64,000 nucleotides of DNA from Actinomycetota bacterium (GCA_014381945.1 JACNKQ010000030.1:1-64000), one strand, 5' to 3'; positions 31,618-41,208 are shown, counted from the first letter of the stretch. Numbers and translations are program-made. Notes: generated by a model from the sequence alone, not told the origin.

Positions 31618-32829
31618 ATGGAGTTCGGCATCTTCGCCAACGGCTACACGCCCGGCCCCGGCGCCCACGACACCGACAGCGAGCACTTCGAACTCATCCG
31701 CGAGGCAGAGTACGGAATCCTCGCCGACCGGCACAACTGGAAGTACCTATGGTTCGGGGAACACCACGCCCTTACCGAATACAGCCACATGTCTGCACCC
31801 TCCCCGCTCATGGGCTGGGTGGCCGCCCAGACCGACTACATCCACGTCGGCACCGCCATCACGAGCCTCCCCACCAACAAGGAGCACCCGGTCCGCATCG
31901 CCGAGCGGGCAGCCATGCTCGACCACGTCACCAACCGCCGTTTCGAGTTCGGCACCGGCCGGGGCGCCGGCAGCCACGAACTGCGCACCTTCAACGTGAT
32001 GGACCCGGGCGAGACCAAGGCCCAGTGGGACGAGGTCATCCGAGAGATCCCGCGCATGTGGGAGCAGAGGGACTACGACTTCGACGGTGAGTTCTTCACC
32101 GTCCCGGGCCCCCACAACATCCTCCCCAAGCCCTACGGACAGGGACACCCACCGATCTGGGTGGCGTGCGGCAACCCGCCCACCTTCGCCAAGGCCGGCT
32201 CGCTCGGCATCGGCGCCATCGCCTTCAACTTCGAACCCATCCACAACCTCAAGGGCCGGGTCGACTCCTACAAGGAAGCCATCCAGGACCCGGTCGAACA
32301 GATCGGCCAGTACAAGAACGACAACGTGATGATGACCAACTCGTGCATCTGCCTCGAAGACCGCGACGAGGCCCGCGCCGTCGCCATGTCGATCGGCCGC
32401 GGCTATCTCGTCACGATGGTCAACCTCTACCACGACACGATGCCCAAGTCCCCCGACGCCATCATCTGGCCGAACCCGCCGATGGATCCGGGCTGGACCG
32501 ACGAGATGCTCGACATGGCGATCGAGGGCGGCTACATGCTCTGCGGAAACCCTGAGGAGGTCTGCGAACAGCTCGCCCGCTACCAGGACGTCGGCTGCGA
32601 CCAGGTCGTGTTCGGGTTCCCCGTCGAGGGCCTCAGCCACGAACAGCACCTCGAGATGATCGAACTGTTCGGCGACCAGGTGATACCCGAATACGACCGG
32701 GACCGCACCCACTCCACCGACCACTACCGGGCCACCGCTGAGCGCCGCTTCCCGGACTTCCAGTACCCGGTCCCCGAGGGCATCGACGTCGAGGTCCTTC
32801 CCACGACTGCGCTCCTGCCGCTCACCTAG
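31618..32829 (+). CDS. Luciferase-like (LLM) flavin-dependent oxidoreductase
   Basis: A 403-aa TIM-barrel protein of the bacterial-luciferase superfamily. MEFGIFANGYTP opens the barrel, then WFGEHHAL, HVGTAITSLP and FEFGTGRGAGSHE, a pattern typical of two-component FMN monooxygenases; F420 use cannot be excluded. AGGAG lies 11 bp before the ATG. It is divergent from the acyl-CoA synthetase across the palindrome and followed by the TetR gene, so the three probably form one regulon. It could hydroxylate an acid or ketone before CoA activation (inference). Confidence 0.85.
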   Translation: MEFGIFANGYTPGPGAHDTDSEHFELIREAEYGILADRHNWKYLWFGEHHALTEYSHMSAPSPLMGWVAAQTDYIHVGTAITSLPTNKEHPVRIAERAAMLDHVTNRRFEFGTGRGAGSHELRTFNVMDPGETKAQWDEVIREIPRMWEQRDYDFDGEFFTVPGPHNILPKPYGQGHPPIWVACGNPPTFAKAGSLGIGAIAFNFEPIHNLKGRVDSYKEAIQDPVEQIGQYKNDNVMMTNSCICLEDRDEARAVAMSIGRGYLVTMVNLYHDTMPKSPDAIIWPNPPMDPGWTDEMLDMAIEGGYMLCGNPEEVCEQLARYQDVGCDQVVFGFPVEGLSHEQHLEMIELFGDQVIPEYDRDRTHSTDHYRATAERRFPDFQYPVPEGIDVEVLPTTALLPLT

Positions 32830-32844
32830 GGCATCGGGCACGAC

Positions 32845-33468
32845 GTGCCACGCGACAGCACCGAGACCCGGGCCCGGCTGCAGGGCGAAGCCGAGCGCCT
32901 GTTCGCCGAACAGGGGGTATGGCGGGCCGGTGTCGGCGAGATCGTCGCCGCCGCCGGCCAGCGCAACGCCTCGGCGCTCACGTACCACTTCGGTTCCCGG
33001 GAGGGCGTGCTCGACCGGATCCTCGCCGGGCACGAGGACTCCATCGACGCACACCGCGGCGAGTTGCTCCAGGAACTGGGCGCCGACCCACCGACACACG
33101 CCGTCCTCGACGCCCTGGTCCGACCCATGTCGGCCCGACTGGCCCACGTGCGGGGCCGCCGCTACCTGCGGATCGTGGCGCAGTTGACGAGCCGGTTCCC
33201 GGCATGGCGCGATGCCCGGGCCGGGCTCGAGCACCGCCACCTCCTCCGGGCACTCGACCTGCTCGAACGACGGCCGGCCCACCTCCCTGCAGTGATCCGC
33301 CGCGAAAGGCTCGTTGCGATGATGCAGTTGATGACATCGTCCCTGGCCGAACGGGCACGGCTGATCGACGACAGCGGCGAAGTCGAGCTCAGCAGCGCCC
33401 AATTCGAAGCCAACCTCACCGACATGCTGACCGGTGTCCTAGAGGCACCCGCCACGCTCCTGACGTAG
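32845..33468 (+). CDS. TetR-family transcriptional regulator
   Basis: A 207-aa TetR regulator. The helix-turn-helix is ERLFAEQGVWRAGVGEIVAAAG then SALTYHFGSREGVLDRIL, with the recognition-helix YHFGSREG pattern. The C-terminal domain would bind the inducer. It is translated from a GTG 15 bp after the luciferase-like stop, in the same direction. Its probable target is the palindrome at 31573-31595; it might also reach the different TCTGAC-N5-GTCAGA sites at 19.5 and 20.8 kb, but their sequence is unrelated. Confidence 0.88.
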   Translation: MPRDSTETRARLQGEAERLFAEQGVWRAGVGEIVAAAGQRNASALTYHFGSREGVLDRILAGHEDSIDAHRGELLQELGADPPTHAVLDALVRPMSARLAHVRGRRYLRIVAQLTSRFPAWRDARAGLEHRHLLRALDLLERRPAHLPAVIRRERLVAMMQLMTSSLAERARLIDDSGEVELSSAQFEANLTDMLTGVLEAPATLLT

Positions 33469-33491
33469 GCGCGCCGGTACCCTCAGCCGCC

Positions 33492-34175
33492 GTGCACATC
33501 ATCCTCGTCCGCCACGCCCGACCCGAGCTCGTTGTCGACTCGCACACCATCGCTGACCCCGGCCTCGCCGAACTGGGCGTGTGGCAGGCCGCCCGGCTGG
33601 CCGACTGGCTGGCCCACGAGGAGATAGACCGCATCATCACCAGCCCCAAGCGCAGGGCGATCGAAACGGTGCAGGCGGTGTGCGACGCCCGGAGCCTCAG
33701 CCACGAGGTCGTTGACGACCTGGACGAGATCGACCGCTTCTGCCACTCGTACTACCCAACCGAAATCCTCCAGACAGAAGGCAAGGTGCTCTGGGATCAG
33801 GTGATCGCAGGGAACTTCGCCGAGGTGGGCTGGGACACCCCCGAGGAATTCAACGCCCGCATCACCGCCGCCTGGGACGACCTCTGCCGGCGGCAACTCG
33901 GCGAACGGGTACTCATTGCGTGCCACGGCGGCACGGTTCGGTCGATCCTGGCTGCTGTGGCCGGCAACGCGCAGGCCTCGTTCAAGACCGACTATGCGGC
34001 GATCAGCAGGGTTCAGGTGAACCTCGACGACGACGGCAACCCGCACGCCCACATCCTGTCCGTCAACGAGACCGGCCACTTCGACGCCGACCGCACGACT
34101 GCCGGAGGCCCGATGCGCGGTGCACCCGAGACGGCCTGGCCCCGACAACGCCGTTCGATCACCGCACCGCGCTAG
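33492..34175 (+). CDS. Histidine phosphatase (phosphoglycerate-mutase-like) family protein
   Basis: A 227-aa branch-1 histidine phosphatase. LVRHARPE at residues 5-12 gives the RH catalytic pair (H8), TSPKRRAIET holds a phosphate-binding arginine, and ACHGGTVRSIL holds the second catalytic histidine. The GTG at 33492 places this N-terminus correctly. The C-terminal 30 residues are low-complexity and basic. The substrate is not predictable. It lies 23 bp after the TetR gene and may be co-transcribed. Confidence 0.85.
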   Translation: MHIILVRHARPELVVDSHTIADPGLAELGVWQAARLADWLAHEEIDRIITSPKRRAIETVQAVCDARSLSHEVVDDLDEIDRFCHSYYPTEILQTEGKVLWDQVIAGNFAEVGWDTPEEFNARITAAWDDLCRRQLGERVLIACHGGTVRSILAAVAGNAQASFKTDYAAISRVQVNLDDDGNPHAHILSVNETGHFDADRTTAGGPMRGAPETAWPRQRRSITAPR

Positions 34176-34205
34176 CCGACCCGCGCCGGTCGACCCGGCC
34201 AGGGT

Positions 34206-35669
34206 TCAGGCCTGTCCGCGCCAGCCCTGTGGAATCTCGGGAAACCGGGGATCAGACTCCCAGGGGATGACGTCGCTGGTCTCGACCAGCCAGGCCAGCA
34301 GCCGGTCGCGGAGCCCCGCCACCACGGCACCAACGTCGTCGCCTACCCTGTCGGTGGCGAGCAGGTTCGTGGTCTCGGCAGGGTCGGCGGCGCGGTCGTA
34401 GAGTTCGTCGCCCTCCTCGTGCCGGTACACGTACGACCACTCGGGGGTTCGCACGCACTCGGCCTTCCCGACGAGGTGCGGCAGGTCGTGCTGGATCTCC
34501 GACTTGTGCCGGTAGATCCAGCCCGCTCCCTCGAGGAGGTGTTCGTCGACGGGGTTGAACCCTCCCTCGCAGAATGCGGCATCCCGGTGGGGGGCGGTCG
34601 GGTCGGCGAACAGCCCGGTGAGGCTGCGCCCGAAGTGGGTGTGACCGGCCTCGATCCCGGCCAACTCGAGACAGGTGGGCAGCAGGTCGACCATCTCGAC
34701 CTCGCCGAACACCACCTTGTGCTCCCCCACCCCCGGGCCGGCGGCGACGAGCGGGTTCCGCACGAGGCTGGGGTCGAGCCCCGACGGCCACTTCTCGACC
34801 AGTCGGTAGTCGCCGAGGTACTCGCCGTGGTCGCTGAAGCAGAAGGTGACGGTGTCTTCGCCGTGGCCGGTGCGGTCGACGGCCGCAAGGAGTCGCCCCA
34901 GTTGGTCGTCCACGCGGCTGACCATCCCGTGGTAGGTGGCGGCGATCTCGGCCAGGTACCCGTCGGTGAGGTCGTTCCAGCCGTAGCGGCTCCGGTACTC
35001 GTCCATGAACCCGGGCTTGCCCAGCCCGGCCTCGACTGTCAGCGGTGCCGGCATGTCGGCCCGGTCGTGCATCGAGAACCAGGGCTCCTCGACCATGAAC
35101 GGAGGATGCGGGGCGAGCAGCGGTACCCACATCGCCCAGGGTCGGTCGTCGGTGCGCTCCGCCAGCCACCGGATCGCCGTCTGCACGGTGGCCTCGTCGC
35201 CGTCCAGCCGTGGCCCGTCGCCCTGACTCCCGAACCAGAAGCCCCGGTACAGGGGATGTGTCTCGTCGACGGCGATCCTCATGTCGCCCCACGTCCACGT
35301 GGGTTCTACGAGGTTGCCACAGAAGTCGGTGCTGGCCTCGGTCACGCCGGGGGCGAAGACGTCGCCGCGGTTGCCGGGCACCGCCACGTCGTAGCCGGCG
35401 TCTTTCAGGCAGCGCAGCAGGTTGGGCTCCCAGGGCTTGAGCAGGTGGTCGAGGGTGCGGTGGCCGGCGGTGTGCGGGTACCAGCCGGTCATGATCGACA
35501 CCCGGCTGGGCCCGCAGACGGGGTGCTGCGACCACGCCGAGTGGAACCGGGTGCCCCGTCGGGCGAGGGCATCGAAGTTGGGGGTCTGCGCCACCTGGCT
35601 GCCGAAGCACCCGAGGGCGTCCGCCCGGAGTTGGTCCGGGGTGAACAGCAGCAGGTTCGGCCTGGGCAT
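34206..35669 (-). CDS. Sulfatase, formylglycine-dependent (choline-sulfatase-like)
   Basis: A 487-aa sulfatase unlike the longer enzyme at 11488. PNLLLFTPDQLRADALGC starts the fold with the metal-binding Asp. The nucleophile motif is CGPSR at residues 52-56, with C52 to be converted to formylglycine. Further metal ligands lie in FSDHGEYLGDY. The compact size and PDQ start are like choline-sulfatase and cytoplasmic organosulfatases. No signal peptide is visible. The stop is 30 bp from the convergent phosphatase stop. Confidence 0.9.
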   Translation of the reverse strand: MPRPNLLLFTPDQLRADALGCFGSQVAQTPNFDALARRGTRFHSAWSQHPVCGPSRVSIMTGWYPHTAGHRTLDHLLKPWEPNLLRCLKDAGYDVAVPGNRGDVFAPGVTEASTDFCGNLVEPTWTWGDMRIAVDETHPLYRGFWFGSQGDGPRLDGDEATVQTAIRWLAERTDDRPWAMWVPLLAPHPPFMVEEPWFSMHDRADMPAPLTVEAGLGKPGFMDEYRSRYGWNDLTDGYLAEIAATYHGMVSRVDDQLGRLLAAVDRTGHGEDTVTFCFSDHGEYLGDYRLVEKWPSGLDPSLVRNPLVAAGPGVGEHKVVFGEVEMVDLLPTCLELAGIEAGHTHFGRSLTGLFADPTAPHRDAAFCEGGFNPVDEHLLEGAGWIYRHKSEIQHDLPHLVGKAECVRTPEWSYVYRHEEGDELYDRAADPAETTNLLATDRVGDDVGAVVAGLRDRLLAWLVETSDVIPWESDPRFPEIPQGWRGQA

Positions 35670-35692
35670 GAGGCCGATGGTAGGTCGGGCCG

Positions 35693-36919
35693 CTACCCGG
35701 TCGGGAGCCGAACCAGGGACGGGTCGAGGTCGGCGACCGTTGTCGCTCCCACGAGCGCCATCGTGCTCTCCGTGCCGGAGCGCATGAGCTCCAGCATGTG
35801 GTCGATGCCCTGCTCCCCCGCCGCACCGAGGGCGTACATGTGGGGACGGCCGGCCATCACGGCAGCGGCGCCCAGCGCACAGGCCTTCACGATGTCGCTG
35901 CCGCGCCTCACGCCGCCGTCGCAGATGACCTCGATGCGGTGTCCGACGGCCTCGACGACGTCGGGCAGGAGTTCGAACGGGACGGGGGCGGTGTCGAGCT
36001 GACGGCCGCCATGGTTCGACACGACTATGGCTGACACGCCGGCGTCGGCCGCCAGGCGGGCGTCGGCGACGGTCTGGATGCCCTTCACCACGATCGGGCC
36101 GGACCAGATGGACTGCAGCCACTCGAGGTCCCGCCATGACAGGCTCGGGTCGAACAGGTCAGCGGTATGCGCTGTCAGTGAGACAGCGTCGGTACCGTCG
36201 CCTGCATCGCTGCCCACCGCGCTCGCGAAGCGGATCGGTTCCGAGCGCAGCAGCCGAAGGGTCCAGCCCGGGTGGCGCATCCCGTCGAGGAAGGTTCCCG
36301 GCCCGATCTCGGGCGGCAGCGTGAAGCCCCGACGGATGTCGCGCTCGCGCCGTCCGAGCACCGTCAGGTCGACGGTGAGCACGATCGCCTCGAACCCGGA
36401 GGCCGCCGCCCGCTCGACCAGGCTCCGTATGTGGTCCCGGTCGTGCCAGACGTACACCTGGAACCAGAGGCGGGCGCCATCACCGGCCGCTGCTGAACAC
36501 TCCTCGATAGAACGGGTGCCCATCGTCGAGAGGGTGAACGGCACCCCGGCCCGGCCGGCGGCTCGCACCACGGCCAGTTCACCGTCGGGGTCGGCGATGC
36601 GGGTGAAGCCGACCGGGGCGGTGATGTACGGGAAGGCGACGGGTCGGCCTAGCAGGGTCGTCGACGGGTCTACCTCGGCCACGCCCCGGAGGACCCGGGG
36701 CCTGAACTCGCAGCGCCGGAAGGCCTCGACGTTGCGACCCAGCGTCACCTCGTCCTCGGCCCCTCCGTCGATGTAGTCGAACACGCCGCCGGGAAGCCGC
36801 TTCTTAGCCAGGCGCCGGAGGTCGTCGACGTTCGCCACCGCACGCAGTCGGCGTGTCGTGCGGTCCCGCTCGGGGCGACGGAGCCGGACCACGGAGCGGA
36901 GCGTCCTGAGCATGCCCAT
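35693..36919 (-). CDS. FMN-dependent alpha-hydroxy-acid dehydrogenase (LldD-like)
   Basis: A 408-aa TIM-barrel flavoprotein that oxidises L-lactate or another 2-hydroxy acid, feeding electrons to quinone or oxygen. VDDLRRLAKKRLPGGVFDYIDGGAEDE opens it and FMN-binding TAPVGFTRI follows. The active-site SNHGGRQLDTAP is the family signature, followed by DGGVRRGSDIVKACALGA. The start overlaps the stop of the DUF3039 gene by one base. Lactate is the default guess; glycolate or a lipid hydroxy acid is possible. Confidence 0.88.
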   Translation of the reverse strand: MGMLRTLRSVVRLRRPERDRTTRRLRAVANVDDLRRLAKKRLPGGVFDYIDGGAEDEVTLGRNVEAFRRCEFRPRVLRGVAEVDPSTTLLGRPVAFPYITAPVGFTRIADPDGELAVVRAAGRAGVPFTLSTMGTRSIEECSAAAGDGARLWFQVYVWHDRDHIRSLVERAAASGFEAIVLTVDLTVLGRRERDIRRGFTLPPEIGPGTFLDGMRHPGWTLRLLRSEPIRFASAVGSDAGDGTDAVSLTAHTADLFDPSLSWRDLEWLQSIWSGPIVVKGIQTVADARLAADAGVSAIVVSNHGGRQLDTAPVPFELLPDVVEAVGHRIEVICDGGVRRGSDIVKACALGAAAVMAGRPHMYALGAAGEQGIDHMLELMRSGTESTMALVGATTVADLDPSLVRLPTG

Positions 36920-37170
36920 CAGCCGCCCGTCTCCTTCGAGCGCTTCCTTTCGAACAGTTCCTTGCAGCGCGGACAGACCGGGTACCGGTCGGGGTTGCGG
37001 TCCGGAACCCAGAACTTGCCACAGAGCGCCCTGATGGGCCTGCCGGTCACGGTCGACTCGACGATGTCGGCCTTGCGTGCGTAGTGGGAGAAGCGGTCGT
37101 GGTCGCCGTCGTCGAGTTGCGGGTCGGACGGCCTCGTCTCGACAGGGGTGATCGTCTCGAGGTCGGACAT
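36919..37170 (-). CDS. DUF3039 zinc-ribbon-like protein
   Basis: An 83-aa protein of the actinobacterial DUF3039 family. SHYARKADIVESTVTGRPIRALCGKFWVPDRNP is characteristic, followed by YPVCPRCKELFE. One CPRC pair plus the upstream Cys in ALCGK could bind zinc. The start at 37170 (MSDLETIT) is the family start. It lies 10 bp after the rpiB stop on the same strand. Its function is not known. Confidence 0.8.
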   Translation of the reverse strand: MSDLETITPVETRPSDPQLDDGDHDRFSHYARKADIVESTVTGRPIRALCGKFWVPDRNPDRYPVCPRCKELFERKRSKETGG

Positions 37171-37180
37171 GACCTGACCC

Positions 37181-37621
37181 TCAGGTGCCGAGGGCATCGA
37201 GTTTGGCGACCCGGCCCTCGTGGCGACCGCCCTCGAACTCGGCGTCCAGCCAGGCGGTCACGGCCTGCACGGCCACCTCGGGGTCGATCAGTCGCTCGCC
37301 GAGGCACAGCACGTTGGCGTCGTTGTGCTGCCGGGCAAGCTGTGCCGACAGCACGTCGGGGACCGGAGCCGCCCGGACCCCCTGGACCTTGTTGGCGGCC
37401 ATGGCGATGCCGAGACCCGAGCCGCAGACGCACACGCCGAGATCGGCGTCGCCTCCGGCCACCGCCCTTCCGACGGCTTCCCCGAAGTCCGGGTAGTCGA
37501 CCCGGTCGACCGAATGGGCACCAAGGTCGCTGACCTTGTGGCCGAGGTCGCGCAGGACGTCGGCGAGTTGCTGCTTGAGTAGAAACCCGGCGTGGTCCGA
37601 CCCTATGGCGATGCGGGACAT
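37181..37621 (-). CDS. rpiB: Ribose-5-phosphate isomerase B
   Basis: A 146-aa enzyme interconverting ribose 5-phosphate and ribulose 5-phosphate in the pentose-phosphate pathway. MSRIAIGSDHAGFLLKQQL, DYPDFGEAVGRAVAGGDADLGVCVCGSGLGIAMAANK with the catalytic Cys, and RQHNDANVLCLGERLI are all family signatures. The start at 37621 fits exactly. It is the last member of the rho-rpmE-prfA-prmC-tsaC-rpiB run. Confidence 0.95.
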   Translation of the reverse strand: MSRIAIGSDHAGFLLKQQLADVLRDLGHKVSDLGAHSVDRVDYPDFGEAVGRAVAGGDADLGVCVCGSGLGIAMAANKVQGVRAAPVPDVLSAQLARQHNDANVLCLGERLIDPEVAVQAVTAWLDAEFEGGRHEGRVAKLDALGT

Positions 37622-37631
37622 GGCGACGATG

Positions 37632-38243
37632 CTAACGGGGGGCGACTTCGAGCCCGGCTGCGTTGAGCGCTGCAGGGCCGATGGCCCCTTCCCGGAGGAT
37701 GCGGGCGGGCTCGACAGTGAGGTCCACGACGGTCGACGGAACACCGTTGCACAACCCACCGTCGATGGCCAGCAGGTCGCCACCCAGGCCGGCGGCGGCC
37801 TCGACGGCGGTCGTCGGCGTGGCTTCGCCGGACCGGTTGGCGGACGTGGTTGCGAGCGGGCCGACCTCGGCGGCCAATGCTCGGATCAGGTCGTGGTCGG
37901 GGCAGCGCAGGCCGACCGTGTCGAGGCGGTCGACCCCGGGACCGAGGTTGAGTTCGGCTCCGGGCGCTCGACGGACGACGACCGTCAGGGGTCCCGGCCA
38001 GAAGTCGGCGAGGATGCCGAGATCTGCATCGGTGAGGACTGCGGCCTGGGCCGCATCGGCCACGAGGACCGCCATCGGCTTCGCACCGTCGCGTCCCTTG
38101 CGTCGGAAGATGTCCGCCACCGCTGCCGCGTCGCCGACCGGTGCCGCCACTCCGTAGACGGTGTCGGTGGGGAGCACGACCGGCCGGCCGGCACGGAGTT
38201 CTGCGGCCGCAATCGCCACATCGTCGACGACGTGTCCGCTCAT
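37632..38243 (-). CDS. tsaC: L-threonylcarbamoyladenylate synthase (TsaC/Sua5 family)
   Basis: A 203-aa enzyme that makes threonylcarbamoyl-AMP from threonine, bicarbonate and ATP for the t6A37 modification of ANN-decoding tRNAs. LPTDTVYGVAAPV, the KGRDGAKPMAVLV strand, FWPGPLTVV and the ATTSANRSGE loop mark the YrdC domain. It lacks the C-terminal Sua5 domain. Its start overlaps the prmC stop by 4 bp, a conserved pairing. Confidence 0.93.
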   Translation of the reverse strand: MSGHVVDDVAIAAAELRAGRPVVLPTDTVYGVAAPVGDAAAVADIFRRKGRDGAKPMAVLVADAAQAAVLTDADLGILADFWPGPLTVVVRRAPGAELNLGPGVDRLDTVGLRCPDHDLIRALAAEVGPLATTSANRSGEATPTTAVEAAAGLGGDLLAIDGGLCNGVPSTVVDLTVEPARILREGAIGPAALNAAGLEVAPR

Positions 38244-39109
38244 CCCGGCATCCTGGCGACGAGCGCCCGATCACGGCCGGTCAGGTCGGGACGGACATCC
38301 ACATCGACGAGGCCTCCTGCCGATGCCCGCTCCGCCAGCCGATCGGCCTGGCGGGGGTCGAGTTCGAGGACGAGGGCGCCACCGGGGGCGATCCAGGTGG
38401 TGGAGCCGTCGACGAGCAGGTCGAGGTCCTCGGTTCCCTCGGTGCCGGGCACCAGGGCCCCATGGGGTTCCCAGTCGATGACCTCGGGTGGCAGACGCTC
38501 GCCGCCCCCCACGTAGGGAGGGTTGGACACAAGCAGGTCGAGTCGGCCCCTCAGGCCGTCGGGGAGGGCATCGAACCAGGGGCCTTCCGCCAGCGTCACC
38601 CGCCGGGCGGGGCGTCCGAGGCCGGAAAGGTTCGCCCTGGCAACGGAGAGGGCCTCCGGGGAACAGTCGGTGCACACAACGCGGGCAGCGGTCCGCTCGG
38701 CGGCGATCGACAGGCCGATGGCCCCGGAGCCGGTGCCGAGGTCGACTACGAGCACCGCCCCGGAGCGGCCGGCGGCGATCCGGTCGAACTCGTCGAGGGC
38801 GTGTCCGACAACCGCCTCGGTCTCGGCCCGCGGGATCAACACGCGCGGGTCGACCATCAGGTCCAGGGTCCGGAACGACCAGTGGCCGAGCACGTACTGC
38901 AACGGCTCCCCTGCCAGACGGCGTCGCAGAAGCTCATCGTGGTGGGCCATGCAGCGCCGGGTCACGGGTTCGTCCAGATCGGTCCCACCGGCCTCCTCGA
39001 CGATCCAACGGGCCTCGGCGATCGGCAACCCGGCCTCCTCGATGCGGGCGATGGTCTCCGGCAGGACCTCCCGCCAGGCGATCGTGTCGGCGTCGCCCGC
39101 CTCAACCAT
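38240..39109 (-). CDS. prmC: Peptide chain release factor N5-glutamine methyltransferase
   Basis: A 289-aa SAM-dependent methyltransferase that modifies the GGQ glutamine of release factors. EPLQYVLGHWSF and RVLIPRAETE are the substrate-domain motifs. DLGTGSGAIGLS binds SAM. NPPY (in LVSNPPYVGG) is the catalytic motif. The start at 39109 makes the ATG overlap the prfA stop, as expected for these two genes; an alternative ATG at 39133 exists inside prfA. Confidence 0.93.
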   Translation of the reverse strand: MVEAGDADTIAWREVLPETIARIEEAGLPIAEARWIVEEAGGTDLDEPVTRRCMAHHDELLRRRLAGEPLQYVLGHWSFRTLDLMVDPRVLIPRAETEAVVGHALDEFDRIAAGRSGAVLVVDLGTGSGAIGLSIAAERTAARVVCTDCSPEALSVARANLSGLGRPARRVTLAEGPWFDALPDGLRGRLDLLVSNPPYVGGGERLPPEVIDWEPHGALVPGTEGTEDLDLLVDGSTTWIAPGGALVLELDPRQADRLAERASAGGLVDVDVRPDLTGRDRALVARMPG

Positions 39110-40163
39110 CGGCCAACTGTCGGATCCGCTCATCGGCCATCAGCCCGTCTGTGACCTCGTCCAGATCACCGGCCAGGACCCGGTCGAGCTTGTAGAGAGT
39201 GAGCCCGATTCGGTGGTCGGTGACCCGGTTCTCCTTGTAGTTGTAGGTACGGATCTTCTCGGACCGACCACCGCCTCCGACCTGGTCCTTCCGGGCAACC
39301 GAGGCCTCGTCGCGCTGGCGGTCCTGCTCGATCTGGAGGAGGCGGGAGCGCAGCACCCGCAGTGCCTTGACCTTGTTCTGGAGCTGGCTTTTTTCATCCT
39401 GCATGGCGACTACCAGGCCCGTGGGCAGGTGGGTGACGCGCACAGCGGAGTCGGTGGTGTTGACCGACTGTCCACCCGGCCCGGACGACCGGTAGACGTC
39501 GACCTGCAGGTCGCTGTCGTCGATCTGGACATCGACCTCGTCGGCCTCTGGCAGCACGATCACGGTCGCCGACGAGGTGTGGATACGGCCCTGCGACTCT
39601 GTGACGGGCACCCGTTGCACGCGGTGCACGCCGCCCTCGTGCTTGAGCCGGGCCCAGGCGTCGTCGCCCCTGATGAGGAACGAGACCTCGGCGAAGCCGC
39701 CCATGTCGGAGTCGCGGGCACCGAGCGGCTCGGTCATCCACGAATGGGAGACGGCGAACGCCTGGTACATGTCGTGGAGGTCGCGGGCGAAGAGGTTGGC
39801 CTCCTCGCCACCCTCTGCGCCCCGGATCTCGACGATGACGTTTCGACCGTCGTTGGGGTCCTTTGGCAGCAGCAGGATCCGGAACCGCTCCTCGAGGTCG
39901 GCGACCGATGCCTCGAGGTCGGCGATCTCGCTCTGGAGCTCGTGGTGGTCGTCGCCCTCGGCGTCGGCGACCATCTCGCGTGCCACCTCGAGGTCGTCGT
40001 GGGCCTGGCGGAGCGGGCGCCCCACGGTGAGAATCTCCTCGAGTTCCTTGAAACGTCGGCCTACCGACCTGAGCAGGTGCTGGTCGCCAATGACCTCGGG
40101 GTCGGACAGGCGCCCCCCGACCTCGGTGAACTCGGCCTCGAGGGCCTCGACTCGCTCCTGCAT
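39102..40163 (-). CDS. prfA: Peptide chain release factor 1
   Basis: A 353-aa RF1 that recognises UAG/UAA. AEGGEEANLFARDLHDMY and HEGGVHRVQRVPVTESQGRIHTS belong to domains 2/4. The catalytic GGQ lies in SSGPGGQSVNTTDSAVR and the tail has RTYNYKENRVTDHRIGL. It overlaps prmC by 8 bp. Its substrate for methylation (the GGQ Gln) and the modifier prmC are thus encoded together. Confidence 0.97.
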   Translation of the reverse strand: MQERVEALEAEFTEVGGRLSDPEVIGDQHLLRSVGRRFKELEEILTVGRPLRQAHDDLEVAREMVADAEGDDHHELQSEIADLEASVADLEERFRILLLPKDPNDGRNVIVEIRGAEGGEEANLFARDLHDMYQAFAVSHSWMTEPLGARDSDMGGFAEVSFLIRGDDAWARLKHEGGVHRVQRVPVTESQGRIHTSSATVIVLPEADEVDVQIDDSDLQVDVYRSSGPGGQSVNTTDSAVRVTHLPTGLVVAMQDEKSQLQNKVKALRVLRSRLLQIEQDRQRDEASVARKDQVGGGGRSEKIRTYNYKENRVTDHRIGLTLYKLDRVLAGDLDEVTDGLMADERIRQLADG

Positions 40164-40215
40164 GCGGCTCAGGGTAGCGGTGGGGCCGCGCCGCCCTGAG
40201 GTGGATGGCGGGTGC

Positions 40216-41208
40216 TCAGGCCCATCCGCCATCGATGCCGACGATCGTCGCCGGAACGGCGAGGCGGGCGACCACCTGCTCGACAGGGGGCAGGATGTCC
40301 CTCGGCGGTACCACCACGAGCACCCGGTCCGGACGTTCGCGCAGCACGAGGTCGGCGGTGGTCGGCACGAGGTCGGTATCGACCCCGACGGAGCAGACGA
40401 CCAGCACCCGTTCGTCGTCGGGAGCGGTCCCCATGGCAGGGGCCGGTGCAGGTGCGCGCAGGCCTGCACGTTCCACGGCCGGGTCGACGGCCGTCAGGTC
40501 GGAGAGTGCGATGCGCCCGGGGTCGGCCAGCAGGTCATGGCGTAGCCACCGTTCTCGGGCGAGGCTGGCCAGCGGATGGGCTCCGGCACCCTCACGGCGC
40601 TGCGCCCTCACCTGGTCGGCCGCAGCGGCAAGGGACTCGGTCGTCGGCAGGTCGCCGTGAAGCAGGGCCGAGGCCTCCCGGTCGAAGCGGCCCACACCGG
40701 TTTCGAAGCCGGAGTCGGTGGAGCGAGCCACCTCGAGGCCGAGCACCTCACCACGCCACACACCGTGCTCAACGACCGGATCGACTCCCGCTCCCCGGCA
40801 GAGGTCCTCGAACCCGTCAGGGGCCGGTGGCGGCGCCCCTTGCGACAGAATCGCTGCCGGCACTGCGGCCTCGGAACCCGCACCGGCGACGAGGCGAACC
40901 TCGGGCACCGGATCGAATGCGGTCGCCCGCCGGGCAGCGATCGCCGCAGCGTCGGCAGTGTCGTGGAATAGCACGAGGCGGGCGGCGTCGTGGCCGGCGG
41001 CCAGCAGCAGTGCCCGACCCAGCGCACGCCCGGGTGTGCCGTCGCCTGCAAGGGCAACGACGAGGTCGGCCTCGATGAATGCCAATCCTCCGGCGAGGGT
41101 GACCGGATCGCCGCCACATGAAACGCCGAGGTCCGTGGCCAGGGCGCGCAACCTGGCGCCGAGGAGGGAGGTCCGCTGCCCGGGATCGAGGCTCACGGTC
41201 GGTTGCAT
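40216..41208 (-). CDS. Conserved protein of unknown function between rpmE and prfA
   Basis: A 330-aa soluble, Ala-rich protein. I do not recognise a family. Two Rossmann-like patches are visible: ADLVVALAGDGTPGRALGRALL (residues about 48-69) and ERVLVVCSVGVDTDLVPTTADLVL near 265. No signal peptide, cysteine cluster or membrane helix is seen. Its position in the translation/termination run suggests co-transcription rather than function. It ends 53 bp before prfA begins. Confidence 0.65.
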   Translation of the reverse strand: MQPTVSLDPGQRTSLLGARLRALATDLGVSCGGDPVTLAGGLAFIEADLVVALAGDGTPGRALGRALLLAAGHDAARLVLFHDTADAAAIAARRATAFDPVPEVRLVAGAGSEAAVPAAILSQGAPPPAPDGFEDLCRGAGVDPVVEHGVWRGEVLGLEVARSTDSGFETGVGRFDREASALLHGDLPTTESLAAAADQVRAQRREGAGAHPLASLARERWLRHDLLADPGRIALSDLTAVDPAVERAGLRAPAPAPAMGTAPDDERVLVVCSVGVDTDLVPTTADLVLRERPDRVLVVVPPRDILPPVEQVVARLAVPATIVGIDGGWA